From Chloroflexota bacterium (GTDB lineage Bacteria > Chloroflexota > Anaerolineae > Anaerolineales > UBA11579): DNA of 64,000 bases. Where the stretch lies: NCBI GenBank assembly GCA_018662365.1, contig JABJGH010000009.1, positions 16,713 to 80,712 on the forward strand, written 5' to 3'. Both the position numbers and the translations under genes were made by a program. A model generated the notes under the pieces. The model saw nothing but the letters and a program-made list of their open reading frames with translations, made no database searches and was not told where the DNA came from. Below are positions 8,965-18,553 of the stretch, in pieces; positions within the stretch are counted from its first letter, which is position 1, and every line of letters begins with the position of its first letter.

Positions 8965-9630
8965 ATGAAACTTTGGGCTGTAATCCCGATAAAACCATTG
9001 CGACGGGGGAAGTCTCGCTTAGCAGATGTATTGACAGTAGATGAAAGGGCAAAACTTAATAAAAATTTATTAATACATACCTTAGAAACACTTTCGGATA
9101 TTCCTGAATTGGAAAGGATTCTTGTTGTTAGTCGAGATACGAAAGCATTAACACTCGCAAGAAAATATGGTGCAAAAACTATTCAGGAAGATGGCACTCC
9201 CCATCTAAATGTTGCTCTAAATCGAGCCGTGGCTATCGCGACCTCTGTGACAAATCCAGGAATTTTGGTGTTGCCTGCAGATCTACCCTTATTGAAAAAA
9301 GAAGATATCAGTGCAATGATTAAAAAGGCATCTGATTCACCGGTGATGGTTATTTCACCGGATCATCAAAAGCGGGGTACAAATGCTTTGCTATTAAATC
9401 CAGTAGGTGATTTTATCTATGATTTTGGCAGCAACTCATATGAACGTCATATTGAGCAAGCGGAGGGACTAGGATATAAGGTCGAGATTTGCGAGATCAC
9501 ATCCGTAGCAATGGATCTTGACCTGCCAGAAGATTTGGAATTCCTCAACGGAGAAGTAAAAAATTGGCTGGTCAATGTAGATGAAGACTCACCAACCGTA
9601 TCTTCTGATTATTATGAAAGAATGACTTAG
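8965..9630 (+). CDS. cofC: 2-phospho-L-lactate guanylyltransferase
   Basis: 221 residues, activates the phospho-acid with GTP to supply CofD. The N-terminus LWAVIPIKPLRRGKSRLADVL is the nucleotidyltransferase loop, LVLPADLPLLKKEDI is the metal-binding strand, and SPDHQKRGTNALLL and the GSNSYERHI segment are typical of CofC. The C-terminal 20 residues are an acidic tail. A separate TATAAT at 8910-8915 suggests an internal promoter, and a strong terminator follows at 9655, closing the operon. Confidence 0.93.
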   Translation: MKLWAVIPIKPLRRGKSRLADVLTVDERAKLNKNLLIHTLETLSDIPELERILVVSRDTKALTLARKYGAKTIQEDGTPHLNVALNRAVAIATSVTNPGILVLPADLPLLKKEDISAMIKKASDSPVMVISPDHQKRGTNALLLNPVGDFIYDFGSNSYERHIEQAEGLGYKVEICEITSVAMDLDLPEDLEFLNGEVKNWLVNVDEDSPTVSSDYYERMT

Positions 9631-9654
9631 GAAATAAAAGCAATATTCAAGGTA

Positions 9655-9687
9655 TAGCCAAACCGATCGGTTTGGCTATTTTTTTTG
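9655..9687 (+). terminator. Rho-independent terminator of the F420 operon
   Basis: A perfect 24-base inverted repeat (arm TAGCCAAACCGA, 9655-9678) is followed by a run of T to 9686. The T run is only on the plus-strand side, so it terminates cofC transcription rather than the convergent feo operon. Confidence 0.9.
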
Positions 9688-9694
9688 GGAGTGG

Positions 9695-9943
9695 TTAAGT
9701 CAATTGGTATCTTTTTTCTTGGAAAATGTCTGTTAAACTACAATTGTTCAGGATAGGGCATTCCTCACAACTCGTACAATTCTCGGTTCCCTCTATTTTA
9801 ATTTCGATCAATTTACCGCTTCGTTCCAATGTGTTCAGCATTTGTTCTACCAAAGAGATTTCGATATTGAACTCTTTGCTTAAGTCAGTTAAGGATATGG
9901 TTCCAGAATTATTGCGAATCGATTTTAATATATTAATTAGCAT
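9695..9943 (-). CDS. feoC: FeoC-like winged-helix protein with Cys cluster
   Basis: 82 residues. Residues 1-55 look like a small winged helix (ISLTDLSKEFNIEISLVEQM). The tail carries CTSCEECPILNNC, four cysteines that could bind an iron-sulfur cluster, as in FeoC proteins. It is the last gene of the DtxR-feoA-feoB operon, 3 bases after feoB. In FeoC the Cys wing is thought to sense iron or oxygen and affect FeoB; that role is inferred from family and position. Confidence 0.82.
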   Translation of the reverse strand: MLINILKSIRNNSGTISLTDLSKEFNIEISLVEQMLNTLERSGKLIEIKIEGTENCTSCEECPILNNCSLTDIFQEKRYQLT

Positions 9944-9946
9944 GTT

Positions 9947-12100
9947 TTATCCTAATCCGAGCAAAGTGCCGCCTTGGAAGACCAAGACGGATAAAATCCA
10001 GGGCACGATCAACGTGATAGCGATTGAAACTGTCATCCATTTCCAACCAAATTCTTGTTTTTGAGCCCCCATAGTCGCAGCACAGGGCACATACAATAGA
10101 ACGAAAACAAGGAATGCATATGCGGAAAGGGGAGTAAAGGAGGAGCGAAGGGCTTTGCTCAGTCCGATATCTTCTCTTAATTCTTCATCTGGGAAGAGAG
10201 TAATCCCCGGAGTAAACACCTCTAAGGTCTCTTTCCCAGCCAATATTGTGGCTTCTCCAAATCCAACTGCTATTTCTTTAAATTCCAACCCGAGTCCCAA
10301 ATCAGATTCTGCGATCTCTTCTTGCGGAATATGATAGATCTGGGCGAAGGTGGATACGACAATTTCTTTGGCAACCAAACCGGTTACTAATGATCCACTT
10401 GCTTCCCATGTGCCAAAGCCAGCAGGAGCCAAGATCGGGGCAATGGAATTGCTTACCTGGCCGAAATAACTGTCTCTGGCGTTTTGAACCCCCCAGGGCA
10501 AATTTAGCAATAACCATAAGATGGTTGAAAAAACGACAATGATTGTTCCTGCATTTTTTACGAATTTGCTAGATTGATTTTTTGCATATTTGAGGATGCT
10601 GCTGAGCGTGGGCAATCGATAGGGGGGTAACTCCATCACCATAATACTGAGCGTTTCTCCGCGAAAAAGCGTGCGAGAGAGAATAATTCCAATGGATGCT
10701 GCTACAAGGATGCCTAATAGATAAAGACTAAATATTACGATATTTGATTTGTCTGGGAAAAAGGCCATACCAAAAATCAAGTAGACAGGAAGCCGGGCGG
10801 AACAAGACATGAATGGAATTAATAGACTCGTAAGAATCCTTGCTTCTGGTTTTTTAATCGTGCGGGTTGCATAGATCGCCGGGACGTTGCAACCAAATCC
10901 TAAGATCATAGGAATAAAGGATTTTCCATGTAATCGGGCCTTATTCATAAATCGATCCATTACAAAGGCCGCACGAGCCATGTACCCACTCTGTTCTAGG
11001 ATGGCTAGTAAAAGGTACATCATAAATAAGCCCGGCAAGAAAACCAAAATGCCACCGACACCTGCAAGGACACCATCCACAATTAAGGATGAAACCCAAT
11101 CGGGAGCATTTACCCAAATTAAAAATGTGGTTGCCCAATGGGTTAGGGGGCCAGTGAAAACGCCATCTATCCAGTCTAAATAGGGAGCTGAAACGTTTTG
11201 AACTAGCTGAAAAACGATATACATTGTCACAAAAAATATTGGTATGCCAAAAAATTTGTTTGTAACAAAATTATCGACTCGATCAGAAAAAGAAACATCT
11301 CCCTTTTTTCTAGAGATTACTTTTTCAGTGATCCCTTGAATAATCTTATATCGATGATCGGCAATTGCAATCGAAATATCTTCTTCAAAGTTTTCTTGAG
11401 ATTTACCCAGAATTTTGGAAAATGTATTTTTGGCTTCCAGCGAAATGTCATCGATCAGGTGACGATCACCTTCTAAAAGTTGAACCGCCAAGTGAGTGGG
11501 GTCATAGATCTTTAATCCAGCCTCTTGTCTAATCACTGGGACCAATTGATCAATGATCTCTGTGATAGGCTTGGGATATTCTAGGTGTAAATCATTTTGA
11601 GTTCCAGCAGTTGCAATAATTTTTCTTTTTAGTTCATCCCCGCTAAAATTTTTATTTGCCGTCATTTGGATTATCTCGACGCCACCAAGTTTTTCACTTA
11701 ATAATTTGGTATTTAACGTCAATCCTCGCCTTTCTGCGACATCGTTCATATTTAGGAGAATCAGTGTGGGCACATGCGTTTCTAATACTTGTAGGGTGAG
11801 ATATAAATTGCGTTCGAGATTTGAGGCGTCGACCACATTGATCACCAAATCGGGCTTTTCTTGAATTAAGAAGTTTCTTGCAATTTCTTCTTCGGGGGAA
11901 AATGAAGATAAGCTATATGTGCCGGGAAGATCGGTGATTTCAACCTTTAGATCGTCGATCTGGAAGTAACCGGTTTTCACTTCAACAGTTTTTCCGGGCC
12001 AATTCCCCACATGTTGATCGTCCCCCGTAAGTGCATTGAAGATCGTAGATTTTCCAGCATTCGGATTTCCCGCTAACGCAATTCGTAAGGATTTTTTCAT
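9947..12100 (-). CDS. feoB: Ferrous iron transport protein B
   Basis: 717 residues, inner-membrane Fe(II) permease with an N-terminal GTPase. The G1 motif GNPNAGKST is at 11-19, the G3 DLPGTYS near residue 58, and the G4 NMND near residue 118. The helical GDI-like spacer follows, then about 11 membrane segments including the two Gate motifs (GFGCNVPAIYATR, and the CAATMGAQ region near the C-terminus). It starts 2 bases after the feoA stop. Iron control by the upstream DtxR-type repressor is likely. Confidence 0.97.
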   Translation of the reverse strand: MKKSLRIALAGNPNAGKSTIFNALTGDDQHVGNWPGKTVEVKTGYFQIDDLKVEITDLPGTYSLSSFSPEEEIARNFLIQEKPDLVINVVDASNLERNLYLTLQVLETHVPTLILLNMNDVAERRGLTLNTKLLSEKLGGVEIIQMTANKNFSGDELKRKIIATAGTQNDLHLEYPKPITEIIDQLVPVIRQEAGLKIYDPTHLAVQLLEGDRHLIDDISLEAKNTFSKILGKSQENFEEDISIAIADHRYKIIQGITEKVISRKKGDVSFSDRVDNFVTNKFFGIPIFFVTMYIVFQLVQNVSAPYLDWIDGVFTGPLTHWATTFLIWVNAPDWVSSLIVDGVLAGVGGILVFLPGLFMMYLLLAILEQSGYMARAAFVMDRFMNKARLHGKSFIPMILGFGCNVPAIYATRTIKKPEARILTSLLIPFMSCSARLPVYLIFGMAFFPDKSNIVIFSLYLLGILVAASIGIILSRTLFRGETLSIMVMELPPYRLPTLSSILKYAKNQSSKFVKNAGTIIVVFSTILWLLLNLPWGVQNARDSYFGQVSNSIAPILAPAGFGTWEASGSLVTGLVAKEIVVSTFAQIYHIPQEEIAESDLGLGLEFKEIAVGFGEATILAGKETLEVFTPGITLFPDEELREDIGLSKALRSSFTPLSAYAFLVFVLLYVPCAATMGAQKQEFGWKWMTVSIAITLIVPWILSVLVFQGGTLLGLG

Positions 12101-12102
12101 CC

Positions 12103-12345
12103 TTAATTACCCACTATCTGGACCAAAACCCTGAAGGCCATACTTCTTCCTAAAGCAATTCGGGAGTCACGGATCGCCAAAAGGAGGGGACCCCCAGCAT
12201 CTTGAATTATTTTGAATTCGACACCAGGATTGAAACCCATTTCAACTAAACGATGGGTAATTTCTCGGCCCCCTTTGATTTCAACAAGGCGAACCAATTT
12301 GCCAACGGGTACATGAGTTAGTGGTAGTGTGTGGTTAGAATGCAT
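12103..12345 (-). CDS. feoA: Ferrous iron transport protein A (SH3-like)
   Basis: 80 residues forming a single FeoA SH3-like domain (RLVEIKGGREITHRLVEMG, then FKIIQDAGGPLLLAIRDSRIALGR). Cytoplasmic partner of FeoB. It lies between the DtxR-type gene (7 bases upstream) and feoB (2 bases downstream). Twelve residues precede the domain core, which is usual. Confidence 0.94.
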   Translation of the reverse strand: MHSNHTLPLTHVPVGKLVRLVEIKGGREITHRLVEMGFNPGVEFKIIQDAGGPLLLAIRDSRIALGRSMAFRVLVQIVGN

Positions 12346-12352
12346 GATTTTA

Positions 12353-13009
12353 TTAATTGGATTGAACCAATATTTTTTCGGCGACCTCAGTCGTAAGATT
12401 TAGGGAAGATTCCCCATTTTTAATCAGCAAATTCCCAATGTTGCTTTGGGCGATGACTTCGATTTCAATTCCTGGTGAAAAACCTTGGCTTACTAGGTAT
12501 TTTGAGGTGATCGCGTCAGAATTGAATTTGATGATCTCCCCCTTTTCGCCGGCTTGCAAATTGGATAATGGAATATGGTTAGGTTTTGAATGTTTGCCAT
12601 TTGCCAGAGGTATTGTTTTTCCAGAGGGTGAGACAATTGGGTCGTCTAAATAATTTGATAATCGTTCAGAAACTTTATTTGTGGAAATATGCTCCATTCG
12701 GCAGGCAAGCTCATCGGCCTCACTGGGAGAAAAGTTCAGGCTATTTACAAAGAAAACTTCCCATAATCGGCGATATCTGAGAATCTTTTGGGTTTTTTCA
12801 ATCCCCTCTTTTGTGAGTTCAACACCTTTGTAGGGGAGGTATTTCACCAGTTTCGCCTCATCTAGCTTGCGAACCATTTGATTAACAGAAACAGTCTGAA
12901 CATTTAGTTCTTCAGCGAGACGCGATAACTGGATAGGGTGGTTTGCCTCTTCCTCAGATAATAAGGCGATGTTTACCAAATACATTTCAATATTTTCACT
13001 AATCTCCAT
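12353..13009 (-). CDS. DtxR/MntR-family metal-dependent regulator with C-terminal FeoA domain
   Basis: 218 residues. Residues 1-75 are the winged-helix DNA-binding domain (HPIQLSRLAEELNVQTVSVNQMVRKL is the recognition helix region, quoted in part). Residues 76-140 form the metal-binding dimerisation domain with SEADELACRMEHISTNKVSERL, giving the Cys/Met-Glu-His site, and residues 145-218 are an SH3/FeoA domain. It leads the feo operon, so it most likely represses iron uptake when Fe(II) is bound. There is no clear ribosome site before the ATG at 13009; Met9 is an alternative start. Confidence 0.9.
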   Translation of the reverse strand: MEISENIEMYLVNIALLSEEEANHPIQLSRLAEELNVQTVSVNQMVRKLDEAKLVKYLPYKGVELTKEGIEKTQKILRYRRLWEVFFVNSLNFSPSEADELACRMEHISTNKVSERLSNYLDDPIVSPSGKTIPLANGKHSKPNHIPLSNLQAGEKGEIIKFNSDAITSKYLVSQGFSPGIEIEVIAQSNIGNLLIKNGESSLNLTTEVAEKILVQSN

Positions 13010-13242
13010 ATGTTATTGCGCTCCATAATATTTTGCGATTAAATGTTATGGTGAACCTAAAGATACTCTGAGAATGCTTAATTTGGAATGTTCATTTGTC
13101 CTGAGGATAAAGGGTAATTTGTCCCTAAAAAAATTCTTCCAATAATTTGATCTTTTTGTTAATTTTTATTCCTCGTCTAGACAATTTTGTAAGAAAGTTG
13201 GATTTTCGGGTATGATTGAGTTGATAATCTAAGGAGGTCCAA
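13010..13242. promoter_or_regulatory. Divergent promoter region between feo operon and F420 oxidoreductase
   Basis: For the plus-strand gene, TTGTAA (13187-13192) and TATGAT (13211-13216) are 18 bases apart, followed by AAGGAGGT at 13231. On the feo side, 13039-13060 on the minus strand starts TTAGGTT and ends TTTAA, which matches the left half of the DtxR/IdeR consensus but only loosely the right half. The region otherwise shows nothing recognisable. Confidence 0.45.
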
Positions 13243-14241
13243 ATGTTAGATAAAGTAGCATTATATTTACAAGATTCACATGATCTGAGAGACGGGTTGG
13301 ATTATGTCAAATATGCGGAAGAAAAAGGTTTTTTTGCTGTTTGGCAGGCTGAGTCTCGGTTAGTAAGGGATGCAATTGTCCCGATGGCTGCATATGCCGC
13401 AGTGACAGATAAAATGGTTATCGGATCGGGTGTAATTAATAATTGGACTAGAAATATTGGTTTATTGGCAGCTACCTTTTTGACCTTGGATGATCTTGCT
13501 CCTGGAAGAATTGTATGTGGCCTGGGTGCCTGGTGGGATCCCCTAGCTGCAAATGTGGGTATCTCTAGAAATAAACCGTTAAAGGCAATGCGGGAAACTG
13601 TAGAAGTACTACGCCGCCTCTTAAATATGGAAAGAGTGACTTTCGATGGAGAATTTCATCAGGTTAAAGATATTGAATTGGATGTTGTACATGGCAATAC
13701 TTCTCCACGTGATGTGAAAATCATGATTGGGGCTACAGGTCCTAAAATGATGCAAATGACAGGTGAAATTTCTGATGGAGCCGTGCTCAATTATTGTGTG
13801 CCTCCGGAATATAACCATATGGCAATGGAGCAATTAGCGATTGGTGCGAAGAAAGCGGGTAGGACTGTAGATGATATTGATCGCCCCCAATTAGTGGTAT
13901 GTTCAGTTGATCATGACCATGATAAGGCAATCGATACAACTCGCGGTTTACTCTGCCAATATCTTGCCCAGCAACCCCATATTGCGAAAGCTTCTGGCGT
14001 TTCCAGTGATGTGATCGCGGAAATACAATCGATTTTGGGCTGGCCGGCGACACATGAACAAATTGAAGCCGCAAAACACCTTGTTCCAACTGACCTAATC
14101 TATCGAATAACCGCATCTGGTACCCCGGATGAAGCTAAAGCAAAGGTTCAAGAATATATCAACAATGGTGCTACATATCCGATCCTCTACCCAGTAGGTG
14201 GAGATTTCAAACTGCTTATTGATACCTTTGGAAAGGATTAA
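13243..14241 (+). CDS. LLM-class F420-dependent oxidoreductase (luciferase-like)
   Basis: 332 residues, a (beta/alpha)8 luciferase-like monooxygenase-family protein of the F420-using subgroup (similar to methylene-H4MPT reductase and glucose-6-phosphate dehydrogenases). Landmarks are [47 protein letters not shown], and [31 protein letters not shown] (in part), the cofactor phosphate loop. It has a very strong ribosome site (AAGGAGGT) and its own promoter. F420 use is supported by the F420 operon 4 kb upstream; the substrate is unknown. Confidence 0.88.
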   Translation: MLDKVALYLQDSHDLRDGLDYVKYAEEKGFFAVWQAESRLVRDAIVPMAAYAAVTDKMVIGSGVINNWTRNIGLLAATFLTLDDLAPGRIVCGLGAWWDPLAANVGISRNKPLKAMRETVEVLRRLLNMERVTFDGEFHQVKDIELDVVHGNTSPRDVKIMIGATGPKMMQMTGEISDGAVLNYCVPPEYNHMAMEQLAIGAKKAGRTVDDIDRPQLVVCSVDHDHDKAIDTTRGLLCQYLAQQPHIAKASGVSSDVIAEIQSILGWPATHEQIEAAKHLVPTDLIYRITASGTPDEAKAKVQEYINNGATYPILYPVGGDFKLLIDTFGKD

Positions 14242-14323
14242 TTCTTCTTGGACCCAGGTGAGATTGAAAAAAAATCGTTATCGTATCTTATCGCATAGAA
14301 CGAACATTATTAGTTAATAATTT

Positions 14324-14788
14324 ATGAGCAAACAATCAAATTCGGCACATTGTTTTGCATGTGGGCTTGAAAGTGAATATGGCTTGAAATTGAGTTTTTA
14401 TTCTGAGGGGGATCAAAGCGTTACATGTGATTATGTAGTGCCAGAAAGATTCCAAGGATTTCCTGGAACGGTGCATGGGGGGATAGTTGCCTCAATCCTT
14501 GATGAGATTTTGGTACGAGCATTTATGGCCTCGGATCCCGATCGATTTATGTATACTGGGAAACTAACAATTCGTTATCGTCACCCCGTTCCGATCGGGG
14601 AAAAGTTGCGAGGTGTAGGGTCCGTGGTTAAAGATCGGGGCAGAATTGGGGAAGCAGAAGCCAAATTATATAATTCTGAAAATCTTTTGCTTGCAGAAGC
14701 AGAAGCATTAGTCGTCGAGTTTCCAAAAGATGAAATGAATGAAGATATTAAAGAATTAGGGTGGCAAGTTTACCCAGATAAGGAGTAA
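14324..14788 (+). CDS. PaaI-family hotdog thioesterase
   Basis: 154 residues with a single hotdog fold. The active-site helix contains GTVHGGIVASILDEIL (His and Asp positions as in PaaI-type acyl-CoA thioesterases), preceded by HCFACGLESEYGL, a small Cys-containing N-terminal motif common in this subgroup. The C-terminal 20 residues are acidic. It sits 5 bases before the molybdenum-hydroxylase FAD subunit and is probably co-transcribed with it. The acyl substrate is unknown. Confidence 0.82.
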   Translation: MSKQSNSAHCFACGLESEYGLKLSFYSEGDQSVTCDYVVPERFQGFPGTVHGGIVASILDEILVRAFMASDPDRFMYTGKLTIRYRHPVPIGEKLRGVGSVVKDRGRIGEAEAKLYNSENLLLAEAEALVVEFPKDEMNEDIKELGWQVYPDKE

Positions 14789-14793
14789 AACGG

Positions 14794-15546
14794 ATGATCA
14801 AAGAGTATTATCGTCCTGAGACAATTGAGGAAGCCTTAGAATTATTAGCTCGAGAAACCCCACTCACTAGACCAATGGCAGGTGGAACTGAATTAAATTC
14901 ACCCTCAAATGATCAATTTGATGTGGTGGATTTACAATCTCTTGGTTTAGATAAGATCGAATTGAAAGGTAGCAACATCAAAATTGGTGCGATGGCTACA
15001 TTGCAAGACCTTTTAAGTGTTTCAGACTTGCCATCGGCGTTATCCGAGGCCATTCATCATGAGGCCACATATAACCTTCGCCAATCTGCGACTGCGGCGG
15101 GCACTTTGGTTTCTGCTACTGGCCGCTCGGCATTTGCAACAGCTCTGTTGGCTTTAGATGCCCAACTTGTGATGATGCCGAATGAAGAAAAATTAGCCTT
15201 AGGAGAATTACTTCCCTTGCGATCAGAATTGTTAAAGGGAAAACTTATCACAGAAATATTGATTCCCGGAAATGTGAAATTAGCTTATCAATATGTTTCA
15301 CGAAGTCCAGCCGACTTACCGATCGTTTGTGTGGCAGTTGCTGCGTGGTCTTCAGGCCGAACCCGAATTGTTTTGGGTGGGTACGGCACGGCACCAATAA
15401 TGGTTGTAGATGGCAAAGATGAAAACGATGTTTTATCAGCAGTCGGTCACGCATATATGCAGGCAGAAGATGAATGGGCGTCGGCAGAATATCGAGTTGA
15501 AATTGCGAAAACCTTAACCAAACGATGTTTGTACCTTGTGAAATAG
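14794..15546 (+). CDS. Molybdenum hydroxylase FAD-binding subunit (divergent)
   Basis: 250 residues of the FAD_binding_5/CO_deh_flav_C type. The N-terminal FAD motif is RPMAGGTELNSP (standard is AGGTDL). The second FAD segment reads RQSATAAGTLVSATG, where most relatives have a GGN core, so it is divergent. The C-terminal CO-dehydrogenase flavoprotein domain is short. It should pass electrons from the 2Fe-2S/Mo fusion protein at 18.5-21.5 kb to an acceptor, but an M16 peptidase gene lies between them. A GGAG ribosome site precedes the start. Confidence 0.8.
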   Translation: MIKEYYRPETIEEALELLARETPLTRPMAGGTELNSPSNDQFDVVDLQSLGLDKIELKGSNIKIGAMATLQDLLSVSDLPSALSEAIHHEATYNLRQSATAAGTLVSATGRSAFATALLALDAQLVMMPNEEKLALGELLPLRSELLKGKLITEILIPGNVKLAYQYVSRSPADLPIVCVAVAAWSSGRTRIVLGGYGTAPIMVVDGKDENDVLSAVGHAYMQAEDEWASAEYRVEIAKTLTKRCLYLVK

Positions 15547-15630
15547 ACGATTTTAAAAACCCAAGGCTAAATATATTATCGGTAAATTTCAAGAATGATG
15601 AAGTTGTAAAACAATACAAACGAGAAATCA

Positions 15631-18543
15631 ATGATCAATACGTATGATTTTGAATTAATCAAAGTCCAGGAAATTCCTGAAATCAATAGCAAAATTAGCC
15701 TTTATCGGCATAAGGTTACGGGGACAGAATTGCTTTCGGTGGAAAATGAAGATGAGAACAAGGTTTTTGGGATAAGTTTTAAAACTACCCCGAGTGACTC
15801 GACGGGCGTTGCCCATATTCTTGAACATGCTGTATTGAATGGATCTGAAAAATATCCGATTAAAGAACCCTTTGTTGAACTGCTAAAAGGTTCTCTGCAA
15901 ACTTTTGTGAATGCCTTTACATTTCCAGATAAGACTTGTTATCCCTGTGCCAGCCAAAATACACAAGATTTTTATAACCTTATTGATGTGTATATGGATG
16001 CTGTATTACATCCTCTCATTCCCACGCATATTTTAGATCAAGAGGGTTGGCATTACGAATTGGATGAGGAAGAGGGCGAAATGGTCTACAAAGGGGTCGT
16101 CTTCAATGAAATGAAAGGCGCGATGTCTGACCCGGAAGGATATTTGGGTCGGATTAGCCAGAGTTCACTATTCCCAGATAATACCTATGGCGTCAATTCA
16201 GGGGGAGACCCTGAAGAGATTCCGAATTTAACCTATGCTCAATTTAAGGGATTTCACGAAAAATATTATCATCCATCTAATGCAAAAATCTTTATGTATG
16301 GGGACGATGATCCCGAAATACGATTGAAATTAATGTCTGAATATCTGAAGGGATACGCTGCTTTAGATATAAATTCAAATGTTGCAATTCAAAAGTCGTT
16401 TATTGAACCAAAATATCAAACCGATTCTTATGCCGTAGGGGAGGGGGAAGATCCGAAAAGTTTCTTGGCTATGAATTGGGTGTTGACAGAAAATGACAAC
16501 CCACAGACCGCATTAGGCCTAGGCATTCTTTCTCATATATTGGTTGGAACGTCTGCATCTCCCCTGAGAAAAGCCTTGATCGACAGTGGATTGGGTGAAG
16601 ATATATTGGGGGGAGGGTTAGAGACCAACCTTCGGCAAATCACCTTTTCGACGGGATTAAAAGGAATAAAAAGTGAAGATGCGAAAAAGGTTGAAAAGCT
16701 TATCGAAGACACTCTTCAGAAATTAACCGATTCGGGAATCGACTCAGAAACGATTGCTGCCTCGTTGAATACGATTGAGTTTAGTCTTCGAGAAAATAAC
16801 ACCGGGAGTTTCCCGCGCGGAATATTTACTATGATCAAGGTGCTCACTACCTGGCTTCATGATGGTGATCTTTTTGCAACCCTTGCATTTGAGGAACCTT
16901 TGCAAGCGATTAAAAAACAAATAAGTGGTGGGACTCCATATTTTGAAAATCTGATCAAGAAATTCTTTTTGGGGAACCCGCATCGCAGCATCATATTATT
17001 AGAACCTGATAAAGAACTTAATCAGCGGAAGATCGAAGAAGAAACTGTTCGGCTCAAGATGGCTCGATTGCAAATGAGCAAAGATGAGATTGATGCGATC
17101 CAAGAAAATACTGAGCAATTGAAAATAATCCAAGAAACGCCAGATGTGCCAGAGGCTCTCGCCTCTTTACCAATTTTAAAAATGGAAGATCTGGATCGAA
17201 AGAATAAAAGTATCCCAATCGAAGAGTTGGAAATTGGCGATACAAAAGTTCTCCACCATGACATATTTACTAATGGTATTTTGTATTTTGATTTAGGGAT
17301 AAGCCTTGAGGGACTTGCTGAAGAATATCTGCCATATCTCGACCTTTTTACGGATGGATTGGTCAAATTGGGTACGGACCGGCAAGATTTTGTAAAACTT
17401 TCCCAACGCATTGGACAAAAAACTGGTGGCATTCGCCCCAGCTTATACTTCTCGGAAGTTAGAAATTCAGAAGAATCGCTCAGCTATTTATTTGTCCGCG
17501 GTAAGTCAACGATGGATAATGTTGGCGAAATGCTAGAGATCATTCAGGAAATTCTTACGCAAACAAAGTATGACAATCCTGAACGACTGAAACAGATCAT
17601 CTTGGAGAATAAAGCCAATTTTGAAAGTTCGCTCATCCCAATGGGACATCGTGTGGTCAACCAACGGCTCAGCAGTAAGCAAAATAGATCTGCCTGGGTA
17701 AGTGAACAAAGCCAAGGGATCAGTCAATTGTTCTTCCTCAGAAATCTGCTTGAGATGGTGGAGAATGATTGGGATAAAGTTTTAAAGATATTTGAAAATA
17801 TTCGAAAAACATTAATCAATAAGAATGGGATGCTACTTAATATAACTCTGGATCAAAAGAATTGGGATCTTGTCAAACCCGCAATGAAAAATTTCTTGGA
17901 GATCTTCCCTAGTTTTGATATTGAAAAACAATCCTGGAAGACAGAATTTGAAACAGAACCCGAGGGATTAAGTATTCCGGCCCAAGTCAATTATGTAGGG
18001 AAGGGACTTAATTTATTTACTCACGGATACGAGCTCAAGGGTTCCAACGCCGTCATCCGAAAATATTTGGGCACGACTTATATGTGGGAAAAGGTGAGGG
18101 TGCAGGGCGGGGCCTATGGAGGGATGGTTTCCTTTGATGCAAATTCTGGCAGTTTTAATTATCTTTCCTACAGAGATCCAAATTTAAATGGTACTTTGGA
18201 TAATTATGACGGAGTACCAAACTTTTTGCGAGAATTACAAATTAGCGAGAATGAACTGACGAAATCGATCATTGGTACGATCGGTGACCTGGATGGACAT
18301 TTACTTCCCGATGCTAAAGGTTATGTGTCGATGCTGAGATATCTCACCAATAATAGTGAAGATGACCGGCAAAAATACCGGGAAGAAATTTTAAATACCA
18401 AAGCTGAAGATTTTAATGAATTTGCAGAATATTTAGAAAAGGTTAAAGAAAAGGGGATCGTGACCGTATTAGGATCCGCAGAAGCGATTGAAGAGGCCAA
18501 TCAGGAACGTGATAATTTCTTAAATGTAAAGCAAGTGTTGTGA
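15631..18543 (+). CDS. M16C-family zinc metallopeptidase (presequence-protease-like)
   Basis: 970 residues, the usual length of the one-chain M16C clan (insulinase superfamily, PreP/CYM1-like). The inverted zinc motif HILEH is at residues 62-66, and the distal metal Glu is expected in GVVFNEMKGAMSD near residue 158. Two homologous halves are joined by a helical hinge around 470-520. The C-terminal half keeps VRVQGGAYGG, the Arg/Tyr substrate-clamp region. No signal peptide is seen, so it probably degrades peptides in the cytoplasm. Its position between two molybdenum-hydroxylase genes is odd; it ends 10 bases before the fusion hydroxylase. Confidence 0.92.
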   Translation: MINTYDFELIKVQEIPEINSKISLYRHKVTGTELLSVENEDENKVFGISFKTTPSDSTGVAHILEHAVLNGSEKYPIKEPFVELLKGSLQTFVNAFTFPDKTCYPCASQNTQDFYNLIDVYMDAVLHPLIPTHILDQEGWHYELDEEEGEMVYKGVVFNEMKGAMSDPEGYLGRISQSSLFPDNTYGVNSGGDPEEIPNLTYAQFKGFHEKYYHPSNAKIFMYGDDDPEIRLKLMSEYLKGYAALDINSNVAIQKSFIEPKYQTDSYAVGEGEDPKSFLAMNWVLTENDNPQTALGLGILSHILVGTSASPLRKALIDSGLGEDILGGGLETNLRQITFSTGLKGIKSEDAKKVEKLIEDTLQKLTDSGIDSETIAASLNTIEFSLRENNTGSFPRGIFTMIKVLTTWLHDGDLFATLAFEEPLQAIKKQISGGTPYFENLIKKFFLGNPHRSIILLEPDKELNQRKIEEETVRLKMARLQMSKDEIDAIQENTEQLKIIQETPDVPEALASLPILKMEDLDRKNKSIPIEELEIGDTKVLHHDIFTNGILYFDLGISLEGLAEEYLPYLDLFTDGLVKLGTDRQDFVKLSQRIGQKTGGIRPSLYFSEVRNSEESLSYLFVRGKSTMDNVGEMLEIIQEILTQTKYDNPERLKQIILENKANFESSLIPMGHRVVNQRLSSKQNRSAWVSEQSQGISQLFFLRNLLEMVENDWDKVLKIFENIRKTLINKNGMLLNITLDQKNWDLVKPAMKNFLEIFPSFDIEKQSWKTEFETEPEGLSIPAQVNYVGKGLNLFTHGYELKGSNAVIRKYLGTTYMWEKVRVQGGAYGGMVSFDANSGSFNYLSYRDPNLNGTLDNYDGVPNFLRELQISENELTKSIIGTIGDLDGHLLPDAKGYVSMLRYLTNNSEDDRQKYREEILNTKAEDFNEFAEYLEKVKEKGIVTVLGSAEAIEEANQERDNFLNVKQVL

Positions 18544-18553
18544 GGAATCTATA

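Noticed and set aside
10302..10517. Frames opposite or shifted inside feoB, and similar frames inside the hydroxylase, peptidase and GT-C genes
   Set aside because: They lie wholly within strongly supported genes, lack ribosome sites, and have no family features.
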